Shown: positions 45,846-56,547 of the stretch, piece after piece
Numbering within the stretch: position 1 is the stretch's first letter
Layout of the letters: each line of letters opens with the position of its first letter
Assembly: GCA_020205615.1 (NCBI GenBank)
Contig: JAINUW010000730.1
Coordinates: 496,001 to 560,000 of the forward strand
Direction: 5' to 3'
Length of the DNA: 64,000 nt
Source: Panax quinquefolius
Lineage: Eukaryota; Streptophyta; Magnoliopsida; Apiales; Araliaceae
The notes under the pieces: model-generated
What the model was told of the DNA's origin: nothing
The model's input: the letters and a program-made list of their open reading frames with translations, nothing else
Database searches by the model: none
Translations under genes and position numbers: made by a program

Positions 45846-46928
45846 ATGTCGCCAAGAAGACGACCAAATCGTCGACCAACCTAGGAAGGGTCAACGAATA
45901 ACAACAACAACAACACCAATGTTGACCCCGTTTCGCAGTTGGTGAATTTACTGGCTGGAGCAATTAACAATCAACCTCAAGCTCCACCAAATACAGCGTT
46001 TAAGGATTTCAAGGCGGTGGGACTGCCAGAGTTTAAAGGCTCCAGGAACCCGATAGAAGCTCAAACCTGGGTTATGGAGAGGGAGAAGGTGTTTACTGTC
46101 ACCAGAGTAAGAGAAGACCAGAAAACCGCATACGCAACATTCATGCTGAAATCCGAAACCAGTTATTGGTGGCAGGTAAACAAAGTACGGGGATGAGAAG
46201 GTGTGATAACCTGGGAGAGATTTAAAGAGATGTTCTTCGAGATGTATTTTTCGACCAGCTCGCAGAACCAAATTGAGTTTCAGTTTTTGGAGTTGAAACA
46301 GGGGAATATGTCCGTAGCAGACTATACGATAAGATTCAACGAGTTGGCCCGATTCGCCACATATCAAGTGCATACTGACGAGAGAAAGGCAAGACGTTTC
46401 GAGCAGGGACTGAAGCCCTGGTTATATAGCAAGGTGTTCATGTTCCAATTGAACACTTTTGCTGGAGTGTTAGAGAAGGCCATACTCGCTGAAGGTGGAA
46501 GTGATGCGGTAACTAAATATAATCAGGATCAGAAGAAGAAAAAGAGTGAAAATAAAGGAATTAACAAGACTGGTGGAAGTAGCACGGGAGGTAGTAATTA
46601 TCAGAAGAAAAAGTGGTCTGATAACTCGTCAACTAGAAATCAACAAGGAGGGCAGAAGAAGAGGATCGAAGCGTGCTCAACCTGCAGGAAAGCTCATCTG
46701 GGAGTTTGCATGAAGGGAAAACGAGTATGCTACAATTGTGGTCAGGAAGGCCACATAACACCTGACCGTCCTAACCGAAAGAAGGGTACCTTCTTCACTT
46801 GTGGCTCAAAGGATTATCTTGCAAGGGATTGTCCTAAGAAGGGATCTGGAGGGACAAGATTAGGAGGGAATAAAGGAAATAGTGGTGGAAGCACTCTGAC
46901 TATCACAGGACCAACTGCAACCAACTGA
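45846..46928 (+). pseudogene. Gyp-1 gag
   Basis: The ATG at 45846 opens MSPRRRPNRRP, matching the Gyp-2 gag start MPPRRQPPRH. The gag core follows: FKDFKAVGLPEFKG, PIEAQTWVMEREKVF, YWWQV, ITWERFKEMFFEMYF and YTIRFNELARFATY. A basic linker leads to three zinc-knuckle-like motifs: CSTCRKAHLGVC, CYNCGQEGH (last Cys replaced by Arg) and TCGSKDYLARDC (His replaced by Tyr). Stops lie at codon 13 (TAG) and at 46194 (TGA). Gag would form the particle and bind genomic RNA. Confidence 0.92.
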
Positions 46929-47450
46929 CCAACCGCCAGAACATTCAATATGACAATATAGGATGCAGTGCAGTCTCGTGATGTTATGTCAGGTATCATT
47001 CCGATTAATAAAGTTAATGCTTATGTATTATTTGATTCGGGTGCTACTTGTTCATTTATATCTGATGACTTTGCTAAGAACTTAGAATTGCCTAAGGATG
47101 GGTTAGAATACCCCATGAACATAGAAATTGCGAATAGAGAAGTGATCCCTGTTAAATACGTACACAAGAACTGTAGGGTGGATATTAAGGGTAACATTAT
47201 GAACGTATACCTTATCCCTATCAAACTTGGGGAATTTGACGTTATCTTGGGAATGGATTGGCTATTCAATTATGGGGCTGTAATTGATTGCCAAAAGAAG
47301 CGTATTAACCTTCTGACTTCGTCAAAGGTTGTGTTTTATGGTAGCAAGTCACCTAGACAAGTGAGTTGTCTGACGATGATGCAGGCCAGGAAGTTGTTAA
47401 GACTAGGCTGTGTAGGATATCTAGCTTACATAGTCGACAATCGTAAATAG
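46929..47450 (+). pseudogene. Gyp-1 aspartic protease
   Basis: Readable from PTARTFNM through a stop (TAG near 46960) to a clean stretch (46968-47450). The active site LFDSGATCSFIS is intact, with the DSG triad. VILGMDWLFNYGAVIDC is the second half of the fold. The frame ends with [11 protein letters not shown], the region where Gyp-2 is interrupted by an LTR. The protease would process the polyprotein. Confidence 0.92.
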
Positions 47451-50353
47451 AATCCAAAAATAGAGGAGATACCAGTAGTGAAGGATTTCGCAGACGTATT
47501 TCCAGATGATTTTCCAGGACTTCCCCTAGATAGAAAAGTTAAATTCATGATCTATTTGGCTCCAGGAACGGCTCCAATATCGAAGGCACCGTATCGGATG
47601 GCTCCGGTAGAGATGAAAGCATTAATGGTACAACTGCAAGAGTTACTGGACAAGAAGTAGATTCAACCGAGCGTATCGCCGTGGGGAGCGTTAGTGTTAT
47701 TTGTAAAGAAGAAGGACGGGACGATGCGACTCTACATCGACTATAGAGAACTGAATAAGGTCACGATTAAGAATAGGTATCCATTACCGAGGATCGAAGA
47801 CCTATTTGATCAATTGAAAGGAGCAAGATACTTTTCAAAGATAGACTTGAGGAGTGGTTATCATCAGTTAAAGGTGAGGCCAGAGGATATTTCGAAGACA
47901 GCGTTTAGGACTCGATATGGTCACTACGAATTTTTGGTGATGTCTTCGGTCTAACAAATGCTCCTGCAGCGTTTATGGACCTGATGAACAGGGTGTTTAA
48001 ACCATTTTTGGATAAATTCGTGGTGGTGTTCATCGATGAAATTTGGTATACCTGAAAACCAAGGAAGAGCACGTAGAGCATTTGAAAGTAACGTTAGAGG
48101 CATTGAGAAGAGAGAAGTTGAATGCCAAATTTTCGAAATATGAATTATGGATTGAAAGAGTATAATTTCTCGGATATGTGATTGATAAGGACAAAATTTC
48201 AGTAGATCCCTCCAAAGTCTAAGCTGTGATTAACTGGGATCAGCCGAAGACGCCATCGAAAGTAAGAAGTTTTCTCAGATTAGCAGGTTATTATAGAAGA
48301 TTCATTCAGGACTTTTCCAAGATCGCGACTCCGTTGATGAATTTGACTAGGAAATCGGTGAAATTCGTTTGGACGGAGAAGTGTGAGGAATGTTTTCAAG
48401 AACTTAAGAAGAGGTTGAGTTCGGCACCTATGTTATCTCTTCCGGATGATACAAGAAATTTTGTGGTATACAGTGATGCATCATATAAAGAACTAGGTTG
48501 TGTGCTTATGCAAAACGGCAGGGTCATTGCGTATGCATCACGACAATTAAAGGACTATGAGAAAGGGTATCCGACCCATGACTTAGAATTAGCCGCGGTG
48601 GTATTCACTTTGAAGATCTGGAAACACTATCTTTATGGGGAGAAGTGTGAAATATATACAGACCACAAGAGTCTGAAATATATTTTTACACAGAAGGATC
48701 TGAATATGCGCCAGAGAAGGTGGTTGGAGTTAATTAAGGACTATGATTGCAAGATTTTATACCATCCGGGTAAAGCAAATGTGGTTGCCGATGCCTTAAG
48801 TAGGAAGGGTTGGGAGAAATTGATGATGTTGACTGCTCAGAAGGAGCTAATTTCAGCAATGGAAAAGCTGGAATTGGAAGTGAGGTATCCCATGGAGATA
48901 GACGAGAAGTTGTTCCAAATACAAGCTGGTACAACTTTACTAGATAAAATTAAGGAAGCTCAACTTCAGGACGAAGAATGTGAGAAAGTGAAAAAGAAAA
49001 TATCTGAAGGGACTGAACCGAGATTCAAAATAGACAGTGAGGGACTACTAAGATTTAAGAGCAGAATTTGGGTACCGCCAGTGCCAGAGATTAAGGAAGA
49101 CATTTTGAATGAGGCTCATGGCTTACGATATTCGATTCACCCTAGTAGTACTAAGATGTACCAAGATCTTCGACAACACTTCTGGTGGCCGAATTTGAAA
49201 CGAGAGGTTGCAGAGTGTGTTGCCAAGTGTCTGACATGTCAGCAAGTGAAAGCAGAACATCAGAGGCTGAGTGGGTTACTACAACCTTTAGAAATTCCGG
49301 AATGGAAATGGGAACATATTACGATGGATTTCGTGGTTGGGCCTACCGACAATTCAGAAAGGGTACGATGCAGTATGGGTTATTGTTGACCGATTGACGA
49401 AATCCGTACACTTCCTTCCGATTAAAATCAGATTCAACTTAGATCAGTTGGCAATGTTATATGTGAAAGAGATTGTTTAGAGGCACGGAGTTCCGGTGTT
49501 AATTGTTTCCGATAGGGATCCACGCTTTATATCAAACTTCTAGAAATGTCTACAGGAATGCATGGGTACACAGTTGCAAATGAGTATGGCATATCACCCT
49601 CAGACAGATGGACAGAGTTAAAGAATAATTCAGACATTAGAAGACATGTTAAAAGCTTGCATAATGGACTTTAAAGGAAATTGGGATGATCATCTACCGC
49701 TCGTAGAGTTCGGCTATAATAACAGTTACCACGCTAGTATTGGCATGCCGCCTTAAGAAGCGTTATACGGCAGAAAGTGCAGAACTCTGCTATACTAGGA
49801 TGAAGTTAGCGAAAGACAATTACTAGGCCCAGAATTGGTACAACAAACAGCAGATATAGTCAAAGTGATCCGAACAAGATTGATAGCAGCTCAAGATAGA
49901 TAGAAGAAATACGCCGACCCACACCATAAAAATGTTGAGTTTGAATCGGGTAGTTATGTGTTCTTAAAGGTCTCTCCCTGGAAGGGAAAGATCTAGTTCG
50001 GAAAGAAAGGGAAATTAAGCCCAAGATTCATTGGACCCTTTGAAGTTCTGTGAAGGGTCAGAGAAGTTGCTTATGAGGTAGCCTTACCTTCAGCTTTAGA
50101 GAATGTCCATAACATCTTCCATGTTTCAGTTCTACGACCCTACAAGCACGTGATTGAATATGAACCCCTACATTTTGACAAAGACTTATCTTACGAAGAA
50201 ATTCCTATTTAGATTGTCGATCGAAAAGAACAAGTTCTAAGAAATAAAGTAATACCTTCTGTTAAGGTAATTTGGAGGAACCACAACGCTGAAGAAGCAA
50301 CGTGGGAACTCGAAGAGAATATGATGAAGAATTATCCTCATTTATTTACTTAG
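47451..50353 (+). pseudogene. Gyp-1 pol: RT, RNase H, integrase, chromodomain
   Basis: RT (about 47478-48225) shows [26 protein letters not shown] and [15 protein letters not shown] base is lost before FGLTNAP, and a second frameshift destroys the catalytic FIDD box near 48035. A TAA stop at 48163 is shared with Gyp-2. RNase H (48226-48830) has [15 protein letters not shown] and [11 protein letters not shown]. Integrase starts with the zinc finger ([19 protein letters not shown]) and has VSDRDPRF and a damaged catalytic Glu segment, with stops near 49479 and 49542. The chromodomain segment VKVIWRNHNAEEATWELE ends near 50330. About ten stops make it inactive. Confidence 0.92.
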
Positions 50354-50384
50354 ATTATTATAAGCGGTTACGGGGACGTAAACT

Positions 50385-50397
50385 TTGTAAGGGGGGA
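50385..50397 (+). other. Gyp-1 outer polypurine tract
   Basis: TTGTAAGGGGGGA directly precedes TGTAACAGAC, the LTR start at 50398 that corresponds to the 5' LTR start at 22016. Confidence 0.75.
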
Positions 50398-50442
50398 TGT
50401 AACAGACTAATTGTTTAAGTTGTGATTACGAGATGAGAATCC

Positions 50443-50459
50443 TTTTAAGGGGGGAAAGA
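50443..50459 (+). other. Inner polypurine-like tract of Gyp-1 LTR
   Basis: CTTTTAAGGGGGGAAAGA lies immediately before TGTGACAACC at 50460. The same tract precedes 22078. A family member elsewhere in the window (61829) begins exactly at TGTGACAACC next to a clean 5-bp duplication, which suggests the inner tract can also prime. Confidence 0.6.
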
Positions 50460-51839
50460 TGTGACAACCGAGATTTTGTAATTTAATTTTAATATTTATT
50501 GGATTAAATAAATATTTTTTTTCGATGTATTAATTATTAGATTAAATAATTAATTTAATTATATGTAATTAAATTTATTAAATTAATGTGGAGAATTTTT
50601 ATTATTCAAGTATGTAATTATGTCGACTTATTGAATTAAAAGAAATATTTAATAAGCCTAATGTTATTTTAATTAATTTAATAATTAATTGGAGATTTAA
50701 TAATTTGACATAATTAATAAATGAGAAATTTAATTATGTGACTATGTGAATTAATGAGAAATTATTATATGCTATTTAAAATAAATTAAATAAGATATTA
50801 GAGTTATTTTATAAAGGGGTGTGACATTATTTAAACTATATGATAAAAGTTTAATTAAATTAATTGGGTATAAGCCTTTTAAGGCTAGCCAAACATGGCA
50901 TTAGTGGAGGTTGGGAGCAGTTAACCCATGATGGGTAACTAAACTCCACAACGCGATAGTTCTTCATTATATACGCTTTCCTTCTTTTATTTTTCTAAGT
51001 CTTTTATTTTCTAAGTCTGGCAAAGCAAAAATAGAGAGAATTTTGAGAATAAGTAAGATTAAGGAGAAGAAGTGTGAGGAAATTGGGAGTTGTTATCACC
51101 CTGTGTAATCCAAGCAGAGTAATCAAGGGTAAACTCTTCTTCCCCAAATTTCAAATTACGTTGTTTAAGTTTTGGCTTTCAAGTTCTGTTAAATTCGTAC
51201 AATTGGAAAGAATAAGGATTATATGCATATATGTGTTAAGATATTATTATAATGTGTTTTCATATATATTGTATGGTTCCATATCATCAGTTTCATAATA
51301 TTATACAGTATATGGATACAGAGTATAGAATATGGCCATATGGCCTTTATACGTGAATTTAATATGTCAAACATAAATTGTTTTGTAAAATTCCCACTTG
51401 TATATAATTATGCATGCCAAAATGAAGAAAACAAAACTTGGATGGATGGATTTGGTGTTATAACGAATCTGTAGTGTTAATTTTCATGTTTTATGTTCAA
51501 AACCTTCAAGAACATCAAGAACAGTGAAATTATGTGTTTTGATTCAAGTAATTAAATAAATTAAGTTGTTAAAATCATGTTAGAAAGGTTGGGTAATGAT
51601 CATATATGAATTATAGTATTTGGGTATGCTTAAATTAATATATGGACAAGAAATTGGAAGTTATGGCAATGTTCTCTGTGTTCTTCACAAGAACATATGG
51701 GTGAACTTGGGAGATTTTTTTTCGCCCAACCTTGTTACGTAAACTGTGAGAAAGCTGCAGAATCGAGTGCGATAACCCAGCTTCCGTGGTGTTACCAAAC
51801 TAAATTACCCCACCCCAGCGGGGAAAAAAAATAAAAAAT

Positions 51840-52340
51840 AAAAAAATAATAAAAATTAATTAAAATATTTATCAAATAAAATAAACATTTTAATTGAGAT
51901 ATTTATGGAGTAAAATAAATATTCGATGAAAATTATTATTAAAATATTTATAAAATAAAATAAATATTTTAATTGAGATATTTATGGAATAAAATAAATA
52001 TTCAATGGAAATTATTATTAAATTATTTATAAAATAAAATAAATATTTTAATTGAGATATTGATGGAGTAAAATAAATATTCGATGAAAATTATTATTAA
52101 AATATTTATAATAAATAAATATTTTAGTTGAAATATTTATGGAATAAAATAAATATTCGATGAAAATTATTATTAAAATATTTATAAAATAAAATAAATA
52201 TTTTAATTGAGATATTAATGGAGTAAAATAAATATTCGATAAAAATAATTAATTAAAATATTTATCAAATAAAATAAATATTTTAATTGAGATATTTATG
52301 GAATAAAATAAATATTCGATGAAAATTATTATGAAATAAT
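51840..52340 (+). repeat. 79-bp minisatellite, Gyp-1 3' LTR
   Basis: Same units as 44240-44745, about six copies, with small changes between the LTRs. Confidence 0.9.
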
Positions 52341-53536
52341 TTATTCAAGTGTAATAATAGTAAGGAATGAAAATATTGTAATTTAATTAAGTAATTAAAT
52401 TAGAAGGGTAATGATTTGTTAAATAAAGTGGAGTTTACATTAAATAATTAAGTGAAAATGTAACTAATGAATGTCGTAAATACATATGGTATGTGTGTAG
52501 GACTTGTGGTGAATGGAAGTAGTAATCGTTTAGCCTACACACGAGGCAAGTTCCTAAACCTTGATTCTTTACATAAAGCAAGTTCATTATTCTATCTTGT
52601 TTATTATTGTTCAAGTCAAGATTTCATATTAGATCTTATCATTCTTTAAAAGCACGATTCTTGTTATACAATACTTATTCAATTGTATACATCTTGAATT
52701 TTATTATTCAAATTGAATATTAATTATTGTTGAACCTTTTAAGACTAGCGACCCTTATTGATTCGACTAGTTCATAGTTGATGATCGTTATAAATTCTAG
52801 AACTTTTATTGAGCTTATCCAAACCAAACTTCCTTTGGTGCGGACTCTGATGTCAAACTGAGATGAACAACCCTTTAATAGGGGATTATTTACGCTTTAG
52901 CGTTAAGATATTGTGCACGATATGGTACTAAAGGCTGATCCCCCTAAGTACGAGAAGAAGAGTCCATATAGTCTTATGACTGTTAAAGGTTTCAAGTATA
53001 AACACTTGACAACCTAGGACATAGTTCAAGGTCTTATGACCCTCAAAAGTCTTTTGATTCTTGGTATTCATTCTTGATTCAAAAGCCTAGTTTTCTTATT
53101 TCAGAAGTCTTTGATTCATTTGCATGTTATTATTTTATTGTTGCACTATTATACTTGTGGGCAATCGTGCTTACTCTTGCATAATAATAACATTGCAGTT
53201 AAGAATGAAAGGTTCGACGAGCCTTCTACTAGCAAAGGCAAGGGCAAGATTAAAAAGTGATGAAGACTTGTTGTTTATGTGATTATGTATTTATGTTTCA
53301 GACTTATGTTAATGTTGTGTAAGACTATTATTTGTTTATATTTCCGCATTTGAGATTTAAGGTTAGTATGACCTGGGATTTATGTATTTAATTCAGATGA
53401 TGTAACTCCTTAAGGAGAGGATTTATTTCTATCTATTGCATGGTTTGCATTTATTATGGGTAGATAGATATATGATATTTGTACAGTGAACACCAAATCC
53501 TGTGGAATTGAAGTACCCAGATTTGGGGGTGTTATA

Positions 53537-53541
53537 GTGTA
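53537..53541 (+). other. Half of split target-site duplication (GTGTA)
   Basis: GTGTA lies between the LTR end (53536) and the resumed Gyp-2 reading GGGTATTTAGCTTAC. The matching half is at 61830-61834 on the minus strand. In Gyp-1 the same place is uninterrupted (GGCTGTGTAGGATATCTAGC, 47406-47425). Confidence 0.88.
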
Positions 53542-56500
53542 GGGTATTTAGCTTACATAGTCGATACTCAAAAGGAGAAGGGGGTGAAATTGGAAGAAAT
53601 ACCGGTAGTTATGGAGTTCGTGGACGTGTTTCCGGAGGATTTTCCAAGACTTCCACCTGACCGAGAAATCGAGTTCGTGATCGACTTAGCACCAGGAACC
53701 GCTCTGATATCGAAGGCCCCGTACAGAATGGCTCCGGTGGAAATGAAGGAACTAATGATGCAACTACAAGAACTACTAGATAAAAAGTACATTCAACCGA
53801 GTGTGTCACTGTGGGGAGCACCGGTGTTATTTGTGAAGAAAAAGGATGGGTCAATATGTCTTTGCATTGATTATAGGGAATTGAACAAAGTCACTATTAA
53901 AAATAGATATCCATTGCCAAGAATAGATGACTTGTTTGATCAATTGAAGGGTGCTAGATATTTCTCAAAAATAGATTTGAGAAGTGGATATCACCGACTG
54001 CAAGTAAGGAAGGAGGATGTACCGAAGACGGCATTCCAAACTCGGTATGGACATTACAAATTTTTAGTGATGTCTTTTGGTTTGACAAACGCCCCTGCAG
54101 CGTTTATGGATTTGATGAACAGGGTGTTTAAACCATTTTTAGACAAGTTTGTGGTGGTGTTCATCAATGATATTTTGGTGTACTCTAAAACTCAAGAAGA
54201 ACACGTGGAACATTTACGTCTGATGTTGGAGACGTTAAGGAAGGAAAAGTTGTATGTGAAATTCTCTAAATGTGAATTTTGGCTGGAACGTGTATAATTT
54301 CTAGGGCATGTAATTGATAAGGATGGGATTTCCGTGGATCCATCAAAAGTTGAAGTTGTGATAATTTGGGAACAACCAAGAACTCCATCAGAAGTGAGAA
54401 GTTTCTTGGGGTTGGCAGGCTATTATTGACGGTTTATTCAAGATTTTTCCAAGATAGCCACTCCGTTGACGATTTTGACAAGAAAATCTATAAAATTTGT
54501 TTGGACAGAGAAGTGTGAGGAAAGTTTTCAAGAATTGAAGAAGAAGTTAAGTATGGCACCTGTGTTGTCGTTACCAGATAATACAGAAAACTTTGTGGTG
54601 TATAGTGATGCTTCACACAAAGGTTTGGGTTGTGTCCTTATGCAGAACGGCAAGGTTATTGCGTATGCATCAAGGCAACTGAAAGAATATGAAAAAGGGT
54701 ATCTAACTCATGATTTAGAGTTGGTGGCAGTTGTGATCGCACTGAACATATGGAGACACTATCTCTACGGAGAAAAATGTGAGATCTACACAGACCATAA
54801 AAGTCTGAAGTATATTTTCACAAAGAAAGACCTGAACATGTGGCAAAGGAGATGGATGGAATTGATAAAGGATTACGATTGCGAGATCTTTTATCATCCA
54901 GGCAAAGCTAATGTGGTTGCAGATGCCTTGAGTAGGAAAGGCAGAGAAAAGTTGATGTTGTTAACAGATAAGGAGGAGCTTATTACAACAATGGCAAGGT
55001 TAGAGCTGGAAATCAAATTTCCAGAAGAATCCAATGAAAAATTGTACTAGATAGAAGCTAATCCAACTTTGGTGGACAAAGTGAAGAACGCACAACTACA
55101 GGATGAAGAATGCAAGAAAATAAGTCAAAGTGTAGCCGAGGGTAAAGAAGTGAAGTATAAGGTCGATACTGTGGGAATGCTAAGATTCGAGGGACGAATT
55201 TGGGTTCCAGCAGTTCAGGATATTAAAGAAGAAATCTTAATAGAAGCACATAGCTCAAGATATTCGATTCATCTGGGAAGTACGAAAATGTATCAAGATT
55301 TGCGGCGTCATTTTTGGTGGCCAAACATGAAAAGAGATGTTGCAGAATGCATTTCAAAGTGCTTGACATGTCAGAAAGTGAAGGCCGAGCATCAACGACC
55401 AAGCAGATTACTTCAACCATTGGAGATACCGGAATGGAAGTGGGAACATATCACAATGGATTTTGTGGTAGGGCTTCCAATGACTCAGAAAGGATACGAT
55501 GCGATATGGGTGATGGTGGACAGATTACCAAAATCTGCACACTTTTTGCCAATAAAGATTAGATTTAATCTTGATCAGCTGGCAAAGCTATATGTTAAAG
55601 AGATCATCTCAAGACATGGAGTTCCAATATCAATTGTATCAGACAGAGATCCGAGGTTCACATCAAATTTTTGGAAGAGACTACATGAATGCATGGGAAC
55701 ACAACTGAAGATGAGTACAACATATCATCTGCAAACCGATGGGCAAAGCGAAAGAACGATCCAGACTCTTGAAGATTTGCTCAGAGCGTGCATGATGGAT
55801 TTCAAAGGAAACTAGGATGATCATCTACCGTTATTGGAATTTGCATATAACAATAGTTACCACACAAGTATTGGTATGCCACCGTATGAAGAGTTATACG
55901 GCAGAAAGTGTAGAACTCCACTATGCTGGGATGAAGTTGGAGAACGGCAACTGTTAGGCCTAAAAGTGGTTTAGTAGATCACTGAAGTTGTCAAACTCAT
56001 CAGAGCAAGACTGGTAGTGGCTCAAGATCGGCAGAAAAAAGTATGCTTATCAACACAGGCAGAGTCGTGAGTTTGAAGTAGGAAGTTATGTCTTCCTGAA
56101 AGTTTCTCCTTTGAAGGGGAAAATTCATTTTGGCAAGAAAGGAAAGCTCAGCCCAAGATTTATTAGACCTTTTGAAATTCTACGCAGAGTGGGAGAGGTG
56201 GCTTACGAAGTAGCTTTACCTCCAGAATTAGAGCATGTGCACAATGTTTTTCATGTGTCGGTGTTGCGACCGTATAAACCCGATTACAAGCATATGATTG
56301 AGTATGCACCGCATTGCGATTCAAAGAAAGATTTGTCTTATGAAGAGATTCCTATCCAGATAGTCGACAGAAAAGAACAAGTGCTCAGGAATAAAGTGAT
56401 ACCTTCTGTGAAGGTGATATGGAGAAACCACAATGTCGAAGAGGCTACGTGGGAACTCAAAGCGGAAATGATGAAGGATTACCCTGAGTTATTTGTTTAG
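53542..56500 (+). pseudogene. Gyp-2 pol: RT, RNase H, integrase, chromodomain
   Basis: The best-preserved pol here. RT (53584-54297) has [21 protein letters not shown] and [16 protein letters not shown], but the catalytic box reads FINDIL, so the first Asp is Asn. It ends at a TAA (54295) shared with Gyp-1. FLGLAGYY is followed by a TGA. RNase H (54466-55000) has [15 protein letters not shown] and [11 protein letters not shown]. Integrase (about 55069-55990) has [37 protein letters not shown] and [11 protein letters not shown], so the DDE triad is intact. A TAG sits after FKGN (55814). The tail 56111-56500 holds KGKLSPRF, HNVFHVSVLRPY and a chromodomain IWRNHNVEEATWELK, clean to its stop. Confidence 0.93.
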
Positions 56501-56533
56501 TCTGTGTCTACGATTCTGGGGATAAAATATTTG

Positions 56534-56547
56534 TAAGTAGGGGAGAA
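56534..56547 (+). other. Gyp-2 outer polypurine tract
   Basis: GTAAGTAGGGGAGAA precedes the LTR start TGTGACGATT at 56548. A second tract, CTTGTAAGGAGGGAAGGA, with another TG start (TGTAACGATCC, 56633) follows 85 bp later, as in Gyp-1. Confidence 0.65.

Larger units (their letters stand above)
22016..53536 (+). mobile_element. Gyp-1: chromovirus-type gypsy element (interrupted)
   Basis: A plus-strand element in this order: 5' LTR (22016-23396 and 44184-45435, split by the Athila insertion), an upstream ORF fragment, gag, protease, RT, RNase H, integrase, chromodomain, polypurine tract and 3' LTR (50398-53536). The end of the 5' LTR and the primer-binding site are deleted. The RT-integrase-chromodomain order and LTRs near 3.1 kb fit the Del/Tekay branch of chromoviruses. 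Many stops make it inactive. The 3' LTR is probably chimeric after the inversion. Confidence 0.85.
50398..53536 (+). repeat. Gyp-1 3' LTR / left arm of inverted LTR pair
   Basis: A 3139-bp LTR starting TGTAACAG and ending GGGGGTGTTATA (the end is TGTCACA in the right arm). It is followed by GTGTA and the Gyp-2 pol. The arm matches 58753-61829 in inverted orientation except for its first 62 bp. Contents: inner polypurine tract with second start (50443-50460), TATA box (50968), donor-like site (51129), 79-bp minisatellite (51840-52340). It lacks a short TTGATGAGGTTGT-type segment present in the other copies. Confidence 0.92.

Noticed and set aside
53542..56500. Endogenous pararetrovirus
   Set aside because: An integrase with DDE motif, a chromodomain, LTRs and target-site duplications show LTR retrotransposons, not caulimovirus-like sequences.
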